A stretch of DNA of 64,000 nt from Achromobacter deleyi (lineage in GTDB: Bacteria > Pseudomonadota > Gammaproteobacteria > Burkholderiales > Burkholderiaceae_B), in the NCBI RefSeq assembly GCF_016127315.1, contig NZ_CP065997.1, positions 4,774,001 to 4,838,000 on the forward strand. Reading direction: 5' to 3'. Shown here piece by piece: positions 27,205 through 35,295 of the stretch. The notes beneath the pieces were generated by a model that saw only the letters and a list, made by a program, of their open reading frames with translations, did not search any database and was not told where the DNA came from. A program made the position numbers and the translations under genes. Numbering within the stretch: the stretch's first letter is position 1; every line of letters starts with the position of its first letter.

Positions 27205-30081
27205 ATGGATCCGACCGCAACCGCCGGCCTGTTCAATGCCGATGCCCGACTCTACCGTTTGCAAGGCGAGGGCGCGCTTGCGTCCTTGCAGGTGGAGGGC
27301 TGGATCGCGCGCGAGGCGCTTTCCGGCGTGGGCCAGTTGCGCGTGGTGGCGCTGTCGGATGATGCCGGCCTGTCGCTGCAGGACATGATCTCGCGCCCGC
27401 TCACGTTGTGGACCACGCGCGCCGATGGCAGCCGCGCGGCGCGCAGCGGCGTGATCCGCGAGGCCGAGCTGCTGTCGGGCGACGCCGGCCTGGCGCGCTA
27501 CCGGCTGACCGTGGCGCCGTGGCTGTGGCTGGCCACGCAGCGGCGCGCCAGCCGCGTGTTCGAAGGCAAGGCCGTGCTGGACATCGTGCGCCACGTGCTC
27601 GATGGCTATGAAGGCTATGTCTACCGGTTGGCGGCCGACGTCGAACCGGCCTTGGCGGGCCTGAAGCCGCGCCCCTACACCACGCAATACCGCGAGACCG
27701 ACTACGACTTCCTGGCGCGCCTGCTGGCCGAGGCCGGCCTGGGCTGGACCGTGCTGGAAGACGAAAGCGTGCCCGCGCGCCATGTGGTGCAGCTGTTCGC
27801 GGACAGCCGCAACCTGGCCGAGGACGCCGAGTCCGCTGGCGGCGGCATCCGCTTCCAGCGCGCCGCCGCGACCGAATCGCGCGACACCGTGCAGGCGCTG
27901 GTGCGCCAGCGCCGCCGCACGCCGGACAGCATCACCGTGCTGGGCTGGCACGACAGCGGCAAGCGCGCCGTGGCCGCGCAGGCGCCGGTCAACGCGGCCA
28001 GCGGACAGGACGATGCGGCCGGGTTGGACTGGTACGAGATTGCCGGCCATGGCGGCTTTGTCGACGAGGCCCAGGCCCGCCGCCAGGCGGAACTGGCGCG
28101 CGAGGCCGTGCGCGCCCGCGCCGAGACCTTCGCGGGCCGTGGGGTGGTGCGCACGTTCCGCTCGGGCACGCGCTTCACGCTGCAGGACCTGTCGTCGCTG
28201 GGCCCTTCGGGCGAGTCCGGCTTCGAACCGGAGTTCGCGCTGGATCGCGTCGAGCACGTGGGCATCAACAACCTGCCGCCCGAAACGCGGGCCTCGCTGG
28301 CGCAGCGGCTGGGCGGACTGGACCGGCACCTGGCGCTGGATGGCGACGCCTTGGCCGAACCGGGCGCGCAACCGCATGACGACACCGCCTTGTGCGCCGA
28401 CGCGGCCGTGCTGGCCAAGGCGCGCGAGGTCGGCTACGCCAACCGCTTCGAGGCGGTGCGCTGCGACCGGCCCTGGCGGCCCGCGCTGGCGCGACAGCGC
28501 GGCGCGCGCCTGACGGGGGCGCCGTCGGTGCACGGCGTGCACACCGCGGTCGTCACCGACGCCGAGGGCGGCACGCAACCGAAAGAGCATGACGAGATCC
28601 TGCGCAACAAGCGCGGCGACGTGCGCATCCGCTTCCACTGGCAGGCCGGCGGCGCCGAGGGCGAGGCCGCCAGCCGCTGGGTGCGGGTGGCGCAGCGCCA
28701 GTCGGGCGCGGGCATGGGCATCAGCTTCGTGCCGCGCATCGGCCAGGAGGTGCTGGTGCGCTTCCTGGACGACGACATTGACCAACCCATCGTGGTGGGC
28801 GCGCTGTACAACGGCCGCGGCGAAGGCGGCACGCCCGCCACGCCGGGCGGACGCCAGGGCGCCAAGGCCGACACGCAGGTCTATGCCGCCGCGCGCGACA
28901 ACGCGCCCAGCGCCCAGGCCAACCTGGCCTCGGGCAACGCGCCGGCCTGGCACGGCGCGGCCGGCGGCGACGAGAACCACCGCAACGCGGCCGCGTTGAG
29001 CGGCTTCAAGAGCAAGGAGCTCGGCGGCGCGGGCTACAACCAGATCGTGTTCGACGACACCGACGGCCAACTGCGCATGCAGGTCAAGAGCAGCCAGCAG
29101 GCCAGCGAGCTGAACCTGGGCCACCTGATCCACCAGGCCGGCAACTACCGCGGCGGCCTGCGCGGCCTGGGCGCGGAGCTGCGCACCGATGGCTATGGCG
29201 CGGTGCGCGGCGGCGCGGGGGTGCTGCTGAGCACCTATACCGCCAGCGGCGGTAATGCCAGCGCCATCGGCGATGCGGCCGGGGTGCAGGCGCTGGCCAG
29301 CCAGACCGAGCAGATGGCGCGTTCGCTCGATGGCGTGGTGGGCGCGCACCAGGGGCCGCGGCTGGCGACGGTGCAGGGCACGCGCGGTCCGGGCGCCAGC
29401 GCGCTCGATGGCGACAAGGCGCCGCTGGCGGCGATGCACCGGGCGGTCTCGGGCACGGTGGCGGGCGCGAGCGTGGATGGCGCGCTCGGCGACGCCTCGG
29501 CCAAGCATACCGATGCGGCGCAAGGCAAGGTGGCGCATCCCACCGATCCGGTGGTGCTGATGGCGGCGCGCGCCGGGCTGGCGCAGGTCGCCGGCCAGCA
29601 CCTGCAGTACACGGCCGGCGAGGCGGTGCACTGGTCCTCGGGCAAGGACCAGAACCTGGCGGTGATGGGCGCGCTGCGCCTGCACACGGGCCAGGGGCTG
29701 GGGATCGTGGCGGGGCTGCAGCAGGGCGGGGCGGGGGCTGGACTGGACCTGATCTCGGCCAAGGGCAACGTCGACATTCAGGCGCAGCACGACATCCTGC
29801 GGGTGCAGGCGCAGCAGGACATCACGATCGGCAGCGCCAACACGGCGGTGGAGTACGCCGCGCCCAAGCGCATCCGCATCGCCACGGCGGCCGGCGCGAG
29901 CATCGTGCTCGAGGGCGGCAACATCACCGTGACCGCGCCGGGGCGCATCGACGTCAAGACCGGCAACAAGCAGTTCGCCGGGCCGGATCGGCTGCCTTAC
30001 GCCTTCCCGCAATTCACCGTCTGCAAACAATGCGTGCTGGATGCGCAGGATGGCGTGCAGTCGATCACCGACAAAGCTTGA
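27205..30081 (+). CDS. vgrG: T6SS spike protein VgrG (TssI), copy 1
   Basis: Product of about 958 residues. The gp27/gp5-like VgrG core occupies roughly the first 560 residues (FEGKAVLDIVRHVLDGYEGY, TTQYRETDYDFLARLLAEAG, NKRGDVRIRFHWQ, VPRIGQEVLVRFLDDDIDQP, VVGALYNGRGEGG), followed by the beta-helical DUF2345 part ending in PGRIDVKTGNK. A short Cys-containing tail (TVCKQCVLDAQDG) may dock cargo. The ATG at 27205 is chosen; a GTG at 27175 overlapping the upstream stop would add ten residues. A DUF4123 adaptor, a lipoprotein and a DUF2235 effector follow, so this spike likely delivers the DUF2235 protein. Confidence 0.93.
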   Translation: MDPTATAGLFNADARLYRLQGEGALASLQVEGWIAREALSGVGQLRVVALSDDAGLSLQDMISRPLTLWTTRADGSRAARSGVIREAELLSGDAGLARYRLTVAPWLWLATQRRASRVFEGKAVLDIVRHVLDGYEGYVYRLAADVEPALAGLKPRPYTTQYRETDYDFLARLLAEAGLGWTVLEDESVPARHVVQLFADSRNLAEDAESAGGGIRFQRAAATESRDTVQALVRQRRRTPDSITVLGWHDSGKRAVAAQAPVNAASGQDDAAGLDWYEIAGHGGFVDEAQARRQAELAREAVRARAETFAGRGVVRTFRSGTRFTLQDLSSLGPSGESGFEPEFALDRVEHVGINNLPPETRASLAQRLGGLDRHLALDGDALAEPGAQPHDDTALCADAAVLAKAREVGYANRFEAVRCDRPWRPALARQRGARLTGAPSVHGVHTAVVTDAEGGTQPKEHDEILRNKRGDVRIRFHWQAGGAEGEAASRWVRVAQRQSGAGMGISFVPRIGQEVLVRFLDDDIDQPIVVGALYNGRGEGGTPATPGGRQGAKADTQVYAAARDNAPSAQANLASGNAPAWHGAAGGDENHRNAAALSGFKSKELGGAGYNQIVFDDTDGQLRMQVKSSQQASELNLGHLIHQAGNYRGGLRGLGAELRTDGYGAVRGGAGVLLSTYTASGGNASAIGDAAGVQALASQTEQMARSLDGVVGAHQGPRLATVQGTRGPGASALDGDKAPLAAMHRAVSGTVAGASVDGALGDASAKHTDAAQGKVAHPTDPVVLMAARAGLAQVAGQHLQYTAGEAVHWSSGKDQNLAVMGALRLHTGQGLGIVAGLQQGGAGAGLDLISAKGNVDIQAQHDILRVQAQQDITIGSANTAVEYAAPKRIRIATAAGASIVLEGGNITVTAPGRIDVKTGNKQFAGPDRLPYAFPQFTVCKQCVLDAQDGVQSITDKA

Positions 30082-30093
30082 GGCGACAGTGGC

Positions 30094-31065
30094 ATGATGG
30101 AGTGGGAAGCACGTCTGAACGACACGCTGGCGCAGGCCGCCGCATTGGCCGACGCCGCCGGAGTCTCGCTGTACACCTACCTGCTGGTGGACTTTCGCGG
30201 GCGTGCCGAGCTGGCGGGGCCCGTCAAGGCCAGCGCCGATCTCAGCCATGGGTCGATCTGGGTCGGCACCGAGCTCGCGGTCTACGAAGACATCGCGCCG
30301 CTGCTGATCGAGGTCGACGATCTGACCCGCTTCGAGTTGTGGCGCGGCCCCGACGAGCCGCGCAGCTCCGAAGTGCTGCGCCTGCTCCGCCGGCTGCACC
30401 AGATCGACGGCGGCGCCTACGCGGTGACGCAAGTGGTGTCGCCGTTGCCGCTGGCTGAACTCATGGCGCACTTCGCCGGCTACGGCGAATATGGCCTGCC
30501 GGACGGCCGCGAGTACTACCTGCATTTCTACGACAGCCGCATTCTCGACCGAGCATTCCAGGTCTGGACGCCACCCGAGCGCGAGCGCTTCCTGGCGCCG
30601 CTGAACCTGCTGCGTTACCCGCGCCGCGATGGCGCCATGGCGCAGTGGACGGGGCCGGGCGTCCGCGTGGAGGCCGCCGACATGCCGCGGCAGCAGCCCT
30701 TCACGCTGGCGCAGCATCAGAAGCTGCTGGAGCTGGACTACCCCGACAAGCTGGCGGTGCAGATCCGCCGCATCTACCTGGGGGTATTGGGCGGCGGGGT
30801 GCGGCAGGACGACCTGTATGCGCGCGTGCTCGAGCAGATGGCGCGGGCCCGGGTCCATGGCGTCGAGAGCGAGCGCGACATGCTGGACTACGTGGCGTGG
30901 GGCATCACCATCTCCCCGCGCTTTGATGAACACGAGGCGATCGCGCCCGCGCTGCGCGCCTTCCAGGGCGAGGGTCTGTCGCAGGCGCTGGCGCAGGTGC
31001 CCGATGCGGTGTGGGATGCGCTGCTGCGGGCGGAACAGGAACGGAACGAGGAGGTCGAGGCATGA
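30094..31065 (+). CDS. DUF4123 effector-loading adaptor (with vgrG1)
   Basis: Product of 323 residues. The first 130 residues match DUF4123 (YTYLLVDFRGRAELAGPV, IAPLLIEVDDLTRFELWRG), followed by the characteristic YYLHFYDSRILDRAFQVW near residue 150. DUF4123 proteins (Tap/TEC) are cytosolic chaperones that tether a cargo effector to its VgrG. It starts 12 bases after the vgrG1 stop and precedes the lipoprotein and DUF2235 effector, the expected order vgrG-adaptor-immunity-effector. Confidence 0.88.
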   Translation: MMEWEARLNDTLAQAAALADAAGVSLYTYLLVDFRGRAELAGPVKASADLSHGSIWVGTELAVYEDIAPLLIEVDDLTRFELWRGPDEPRSSEVLRLLRRLHQIDGGAYAVTQVVSPLPLAELMAHFAGYGEYGLPDGREYYLHFYDSRILDRAFQVWTPPERERFLAPLNLLRYPRRDGAMAQWTGPGVRVEAADMPRQQPFTLAQHQKLLELDYPDKLAVQIRRIYLGVLGGGVRQDDLYARVLEQMARARVHGVESERDMLDYVAWGITISPRFDEHEAIAPALRAFQGEGLSQALAQVPDAVWDALLRAEQERNEEVEA

Positions 31066-31101
31066 CGGGGCAGGCGGGCGCGGTACGGATAGGAGCTGTC
31101 G

Positions 31102-31881
31102 ATGCGTAAGGGGTTGCTGGTCCTGATGATGTGGCTGGGATTGCTGGCGGGCTGCAACGGCGAGCCCAGCTATCAAGGCCTTTCCTTCGTCGCGTACAAC
31201 TACACGCCCTGGGACCTGGACCGGATCCAGATCACCGATGCGCAGGGCAGCGCCGCCACCACGGGCGCCATCGGCGCGGGCGGCGGCGAGGGCTCTGTGA
31301 CGTGCTGCTACAGCCTGAAGGGCACCGACTTCAAGGTCGAATGGCGCGGCGCGGATGGCGAGAAGGTCCGCGAGCACATGTTCGACGGCAAGCTGGACGA
31401 GGTGATGTTCAACAAGGAAACCCTGGTGCATTTCCCCGCCACCGAGGTGCCGCCGGGCGATGGGCCGCTGTACCTGGAATTGCACATCTATCCCGATGAG
31501 CACATGGAGCTGGCCCTGAGCCGCAAGTTGCTGGGGCAGGTCCGCCTGCCGATCGTCGAGGTCACGCGCTGGCTCTACGCGCAGCATCGCGACGCCCTGG
31601 GCGACTATCGCAGCAGCGCAGAAGTCCGCCGGGTGGTGGCCAGGGTCACCAAGACCGCGTGGACCAGGTACCGGATCGAGGACAGCCAGGACCTGCAGCA
31701 GTACATGTTCCTGTACTTCACGGTGGCATCGAACTTCGATACCGATCCGGACATCGCCGCGCTGCTGGCTAGGCCAGGCCGCCAGCCGGGCGACTTCGCC
31801 AAGGCCGTCCAGCAGCTGCCAGCCGACAAGATCGCGCACCTGAAGGCCACGGGCGCCAAGCCGGGAGACAAGAATGGCTGA
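31102..31881 (+). CDS. DUF3304-type lipoprotein, candidate immunity protein
   Basis: Product of 259 residues with a lipoprotein signal peptide, lipobox LLAGC (Cys18). The mature N-terminal half (GLSFVAYNYTPWDLDRIQIT and GGGEGSVTCC) resembles DUF3304, a family found beside T6SS phospholipase genes. Its stop overlaps the DUF2235 gene by 8 bases, so the two are co-translated. A periplasmic lipoprotein directly before a Tle1-like effector is the layout of Tli immunity proteins; neutralisation of the following effector is inferred. Confidence 0.75.
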   Translation: MRKGLLVLMMWLGLLAGCNGEPSYQGLSFVAYNYTPWDLDRIQITDAQGSAATTGAIGAGGGEGSVTCCYSLKGTDFKVEWRGADGEKVREHMFDGKLDEVMFNKETLVHFPATEVPPGDGPLYLELHIYPDEHMELALSRKLLGQVRLPIVEVTRWLYAQHRDALGDYRSSAEVRRVVARVTKTAWTRYRIEDSQDLQQYMFLYFTVASNFDTDPDIAALLARPGRQPGDFAKAVQQLPADKIAHLKATGAKPGDKNG

Positions 31882-34174
31882 CAACCTGCCGCCGGTCGAT
31901 CGCACCCCCGCCTCGGTGCTCAAGAAAATGGCCGAGAGCGAGGCCGCCTATCCCAGGCAGGATTGCCAGGAATGCGGCGCCGTGATCCGGATCGGCTTCT
32001 TCTTTGACGGCTTCGGTCGCAGCCGTGACGTGGACAGCAAGCATCCCACGTTCTATTCCAACGTCAGCCGCCTGTGGGAAGCGCACTACGCCCATGACGA
32101 CGAAGACCGGCCCGTCAACCAGTACTGGTTCCGTTTCTACTATTCCGGCCTTGGCACGGAATTGAACGAGGACGCCAAGAACGACGATCTGATCTACGGC
32201 GCGACGGCCGCGGGCAAGAAGATCCTCGGCGAGGCCGCCAAGAATGCCCAGAGCGCGGCCAAGAACATCACCCGTGTCGACGAGATTCCGGAAACCGACG
32301 CCCTCAAGCGTCTGCGCGGCGCCACGCAGAAGATGATCAAGGAGGGTTCGTTCCAGCCCATGGTCAAGGCGTACAAGGACGTCGTGAAGGACGTCAAGAC
32401 GCTGCCCGACAAGGTGGTGCGCATCTGGAACGCGTGGGACCCCGAACGCCTGGTGAACCGGGCCAAAGGGACCGTGCGGGGTTTCTGGTCGGGCTTCAAG
32501 AAGAACCCGCTCAAGGTCGCCTGGACCGCGGGCAAGGAGGTCGCCAAGACCACGGTGATGGAGGGCGTGCCCGTCATCCGCGACAACGAGACCGTGGCCT
32601 ACCTCATGGGCACGGGCGTCGACGTGCGCGTGGATGCCGCGCTGCGGCAGTTGCGGGCCACGCACGAGGCCGTCAGCGCCGAGATGAACAACGTGCGCCG
32701 GATCGAGATCTCGGTGTTCGGCGGCGACCGTGGCGGCGTGATGGCGCGCCAGTTCATCAACGATGTGGTCAAGAAGTATCGCCGCCGCCATGACAAGGAC
32801 CTGGTGTTCCCGGGCCAGAAGGGCGCGCGCGAGGCCGAGATCCGCATCCGTTTCCTGGGCCTGCTGGATTCGGTGTCGTCGATCATGGACGAGAGCACCT
32901 TTCTTGGCTTCCTGCCGTTCACCGACCTGCTCAAGCAGACGCACAAGGACCGGACGCTGACGGTGCCGGGCGCGGTGGAAAAGTGCGTGCACTTCGCCGC
33001 GGCCCAGGAATTGCGCGCCAACCAGCGTGTCGACAGCCTGGAAAAGACCCGTGGCGAGCAGTATCTCTATCCCGGATCGAGCGGCGACGTCACCGGCGTC
33101 AGCCCCGAGGGGTCGCTGGGATCGCGCGGCGAGCTGTCGCGGGTTCCGCTGCGCGACATGCTGAACCTGGGCCTGAGCCATGGCGTCGGCTTCTACAGCA
33201 TGGAGCAGCTGTTCGACAAGCGGCCGCTGACCTATGCCAAGTTCAGCATGGGCATTCCCATCAAGGATGGCGCCCAGAGCTACCGGATCACCGAACTGGT
33301 CGAGGCCTATCGGAGCGTGGTGAAGTACGAGCCGGGCATCGACTTCATGCCGCATATGGAGGTGTTCCTGCGCTGGCTCGCCGTGCGCTACCAGGACCCG
33401 GTCTTCAAGAGCGATCTTTCCGATCCGGCCGAGAAGTGGATCCAGGACCGCGACTTTTTCACGCCCGAGCAGGCCTACAACGAGGAACTGCGACGCGTCT
33501 CGATGCTGCCGCGCGAGGAGCGCAACAAGCCGGAGAACACCGCGCGCCTGAAAGAGCTGGAAGCGCTCAAGAACGAACGCCGGGACCGCGCCGAGGCCAG
33601 CCGCGGCGAATTGCCGCCGCAACGCTTCAAGCCGCTGTGGCAGCGCCTGGAAGAGGAATACCGGGCGCTCGAGGACGCCGAGCGCCAGGACGCGGAGCGG
33701 GAGCGCCACAAGGAGGAATTCCGCCGGCGCAATCCCAACGTCGTGCGCACCATGGAACAGATGGACCAGGACCAGCTCAACATGCAGAACATGCGCAACG
33801 AGCTCATCACGCGCGGCGGTGGCACCTTGACCGAGGACGACAAGCCCAAGGACCCGTTCGCCGACATGAAGGCCAGGCGCGCGACGCAGCAGCGCCTGCT
33901 GAGCATCTGGCGCGAGGCCAGCGCGGGCAAGAATCCGCTGCCGCCCAAGGTCATGGCGCTGTTCGACTTCCTGGTGCATGACGCCATGCTGAGCAGTTGG
34001 CCGGATCACCTGCTGGCCAGCACCTCGTTGTACTTCCGCACGCGCGACAAGGACATTTTCGGCAAGACCGATTTCAAGGCCGAAGAGAGCAAGATGAAGG
34101 CCGATACCGCTTCCGCGGCGCGCGTTGACCAGATGCGCGCCAACCTGGATGGGTTGGCGCCGGCGCGGCCATGA
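31874..34174 (+). CDS. DUF2235 (Tle1-like) T6SS effector with Asp at the nucleophile position
   Basis: Product of 766 residues. IRIGFFFDGFGRSRDVDS opens a DUF2235 alpha/beta-hydrolase domain. In Tle1 phospholipases the nucleophile elbow reads G-F-S-R-G; here it is V-F-G-G-D285-R-G-G, so the Ser is replaced by Asp. The other triad positions look kept: LLD332SVSS and CVH373FAAAQE. An Asp nucleophile occurs in epoxide hydrolases and dehalogenases, so an altered mechanism, or a pseudo-enzyme, is possible. The C-terminal third is charged and helical. It follows vgrG1, a DUF4123 adaptor and a lipoprotein; cargo delivery by VgrG1 is inferred. No signal peptide. Confidence 0.8.
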   Translation: MADNLPPVDRTPASVLKKMAESEAAYPRQDCQECGAVIRIGFFFDGFGRSRDVDSKHPTFYSNVSRLWEAHYAHDDEDRPVNQYWFRFYYSGLGTELNEDAKNDDLIYGATAAGKKILGEAAKNAQSAAKNITRVDEIPETDALKRLRGATQKMIKEGSFQPMVKAYKDVVKDVKTLPDKVVRIWNAWDPERLVNRAKGTVRGFWSGFKKNPLKVAWTAGKEVAKTTVMEGVPVIRDNETVAYLMGTGVDVRVDAALRQLRATHEAVSAEMNNVRRIEISVFGGDRGGVMARQFINDVVKKYRRRHDKDLVFPGQKGAREAEIRIRFLGLLDSVSSIMDESTFLGFLPFTDLLKQTHKDRTLTVPGAVEKCVHFAAAQELRANQRVDSLEKTRGEQYLYPGSSGDVTGVSPEGSLGSRGELSRVPLRDMLNLGLSHGVGFYSMEQLFDKRPLTYAKFSMGIPIKDGAQSYRITELVEAYRSVVKYEPGIDFMPHMEVFLRWLAVRYQDPVFKSDLSDPAEKWIQDRDFFTPEQAYNEELRRVSMLPREERNKPENTARLKELEALKNERRDRAEASRGELPPQRFKPLWQRLEEEYRALEDAERQDAERERHKEEFRRRNPNVVRTMEQMDQDQLNMQNMRNELITRGGGTLTEDDKPKDPFADMKARRATQQRLLSIWREASAGKNPLPPKVMALFDFLVHDAMLSSWPDHLLASTSLYFRTRDKDIFGKTDFKAEESKMKADTASAARVDQMRANLDGLAPARP

Positions 34175-34235
34175 CCGTTGCGAGCGCTTGAAAGCCCGAG
34201 GCTTGCCGCCGGGCGACAGGCGCGGCTGACGCGGT

Positions 34236-34625
34236 TCACGGCGCGGGTGGCGCCTTTTTCCGCCGCAGCCGTCCCAGCAGCCCTTGCCACAGCCGGTTCT
34301 TGATCCTGCCGCCATGGATCCACGACAGCACCATCAGCACCAGCATGGCCACCACGTAATACTCCGTGGCCCAGGGCGGCACCGGATTCAGCTCATGAAT
34401 CCGGTCGAGGATCGGGTGAAGCGGCAGGACTTCGCTGGCGGCCAGCAGGCTGAACGCCAGGGCCAGCAGCGGTCCGGTGAAATGCGGGCGTTCGCCGTGG
34501 GTCGCATCGTCGGCCCAGTACCCCCAGTAGATGAATCGCAGTACCTGGATCGCCACCACGAGCACGGCGACGCCGACCACCAGCGCCATGGCGCCAACGA
34601 TCAGGAGGGCTTCGATCGGGAACAT
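34236..34625 (-). CDS. Small membrane protein, candidate immunity
   Basis: Product of 129 residues with about three hydrophobic helices (ALLIVGAMALVVGVAVLVVA, LLALAFSLLAASEVLPL, EYYVVAMLVLMVLSW) and a basic C-terminus. It is the last gene of the minus-strand unit that runs tssJ-tssK-tssL-vgrG2, 28 bases after the preceding secreted protein gene. Its position behind a VgrG-effector fusion suggests immunity or anchoring of the periplasmic partner, but there is no family match I can name. Confidence 0.65.
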   Translation of the reverse strand: MFPIEALLIVGAMALVVGVAVLVVAIQVLRFIYWGYWADDATHGERPHFTGPLLALAFSLLAASEVLPLHPILDRIHELNPVPPWATEYYVVAMLVLMVLSWIHGGRIKNRLWQGLLGRLRRKKAPPAP

Positions 34626-34653
34626 GGCTGGGCGGTGCGAGGGCTGCGCCGGC

Positions 34654-35295
34654 TTAACGCGCCGCCTGCACCTCGATGGTGACGGTGTTCGAGCGCACGC
34701 CGTTGGATTCGATATACACCTCGTACTTCGCCGGCTCCTTGGGTAATCCCACCTGCGCCGCCAGGTCGGTGCTGAACTGCGTGCCGACGCTGATGCCCGG
34801 GCTGATCGGGATGCCCTTGGGCGGGCGTGAGCCCGGGATCTCGTCGACCTCGACGCCGGCGCGGGGCGGGCGGCGCTTGTATTCGTAGGCCACGCCTTCG
34901 TAGACCGCCCGGGTCTGGGTGTCGACCGCGACGAAGCGCGGCAGCTTCTGGTCCTGCGAGACCGGGATGATGCCCTGCGCGCAGACCGGGATCACCAGCG
35001 CGCCCGTGGCCTGCGGCCGCACCCGCGCGGGCGCGGCGATGTTCAGTTGATCGTCGCTGCCGTGGTTGGGCGGGATGCAGGCATGATCCAGCACGGTGCC
35101 GATGGGCGCGGTGGCGAAGGCGGGCGGGTCGATCCAGTCGGTGGTCATGGAAGCGGTCTGGGTAGCGGGTTGAGAGGGAGCGCGCGGACCGCCCACGGTC
35201 CGCGCCGACGCGGGCAGGGCGGCCAGCGCGGCCGCGAGCAGCAGGGCCAGGGCCGGCGCCGCGTGGCGCCGGCGGTCAGAACGTGGGCCAGCCAC
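34654..35295 (-). CDS. Exported protein behind vgrG2, candidate immunity
   Basis: The start is a GTG at 35295, 20 bases inside the vgrG2 gene, so translation is coupled. The 213-residue product begins with a basic region and a hydrophobic segment (APALALLLAAALAALPASA), a signal peptide, followed by a beta-rich mature domain ending YEVYIESNGVRSNTVTIEV. No enzymatic motif is seen. Being periplasmic and directly after the gene for a protease-bearing VgrG, it is the best candidate to protect against that protease. Family unknown to me. Confidence 0.68.
   Translation of the reverse strand: MAGPRSDRRRHAAPALALLLAAALAALPASARTVGGPRAPSQPATQTASMTTDWIDPPAFATAPIGTVLDHACIPPNHGSDDQLNIAAPARVRPQATGALVIPVCAQGIIPVSQDQKLPRFVAVDTQTRAVYEGVAYEYKRRPPRAGVEVDEIPGSRPPKGIPISPGISVGTQFSTDLAAQVGLPKEPAKYEVYIESNGVRSNTVTIEVQAAR

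Noticed and set aside
27001..31923. Very long open frame antisense to vgrG1 and the DUF4123 gene
   Set aside because: It is low-complexity (Arg, Ala, His, Gln, Gly rich), has no family motif, and lies opposite genes with clear domains. Long antisense frames are expected at this GC content.
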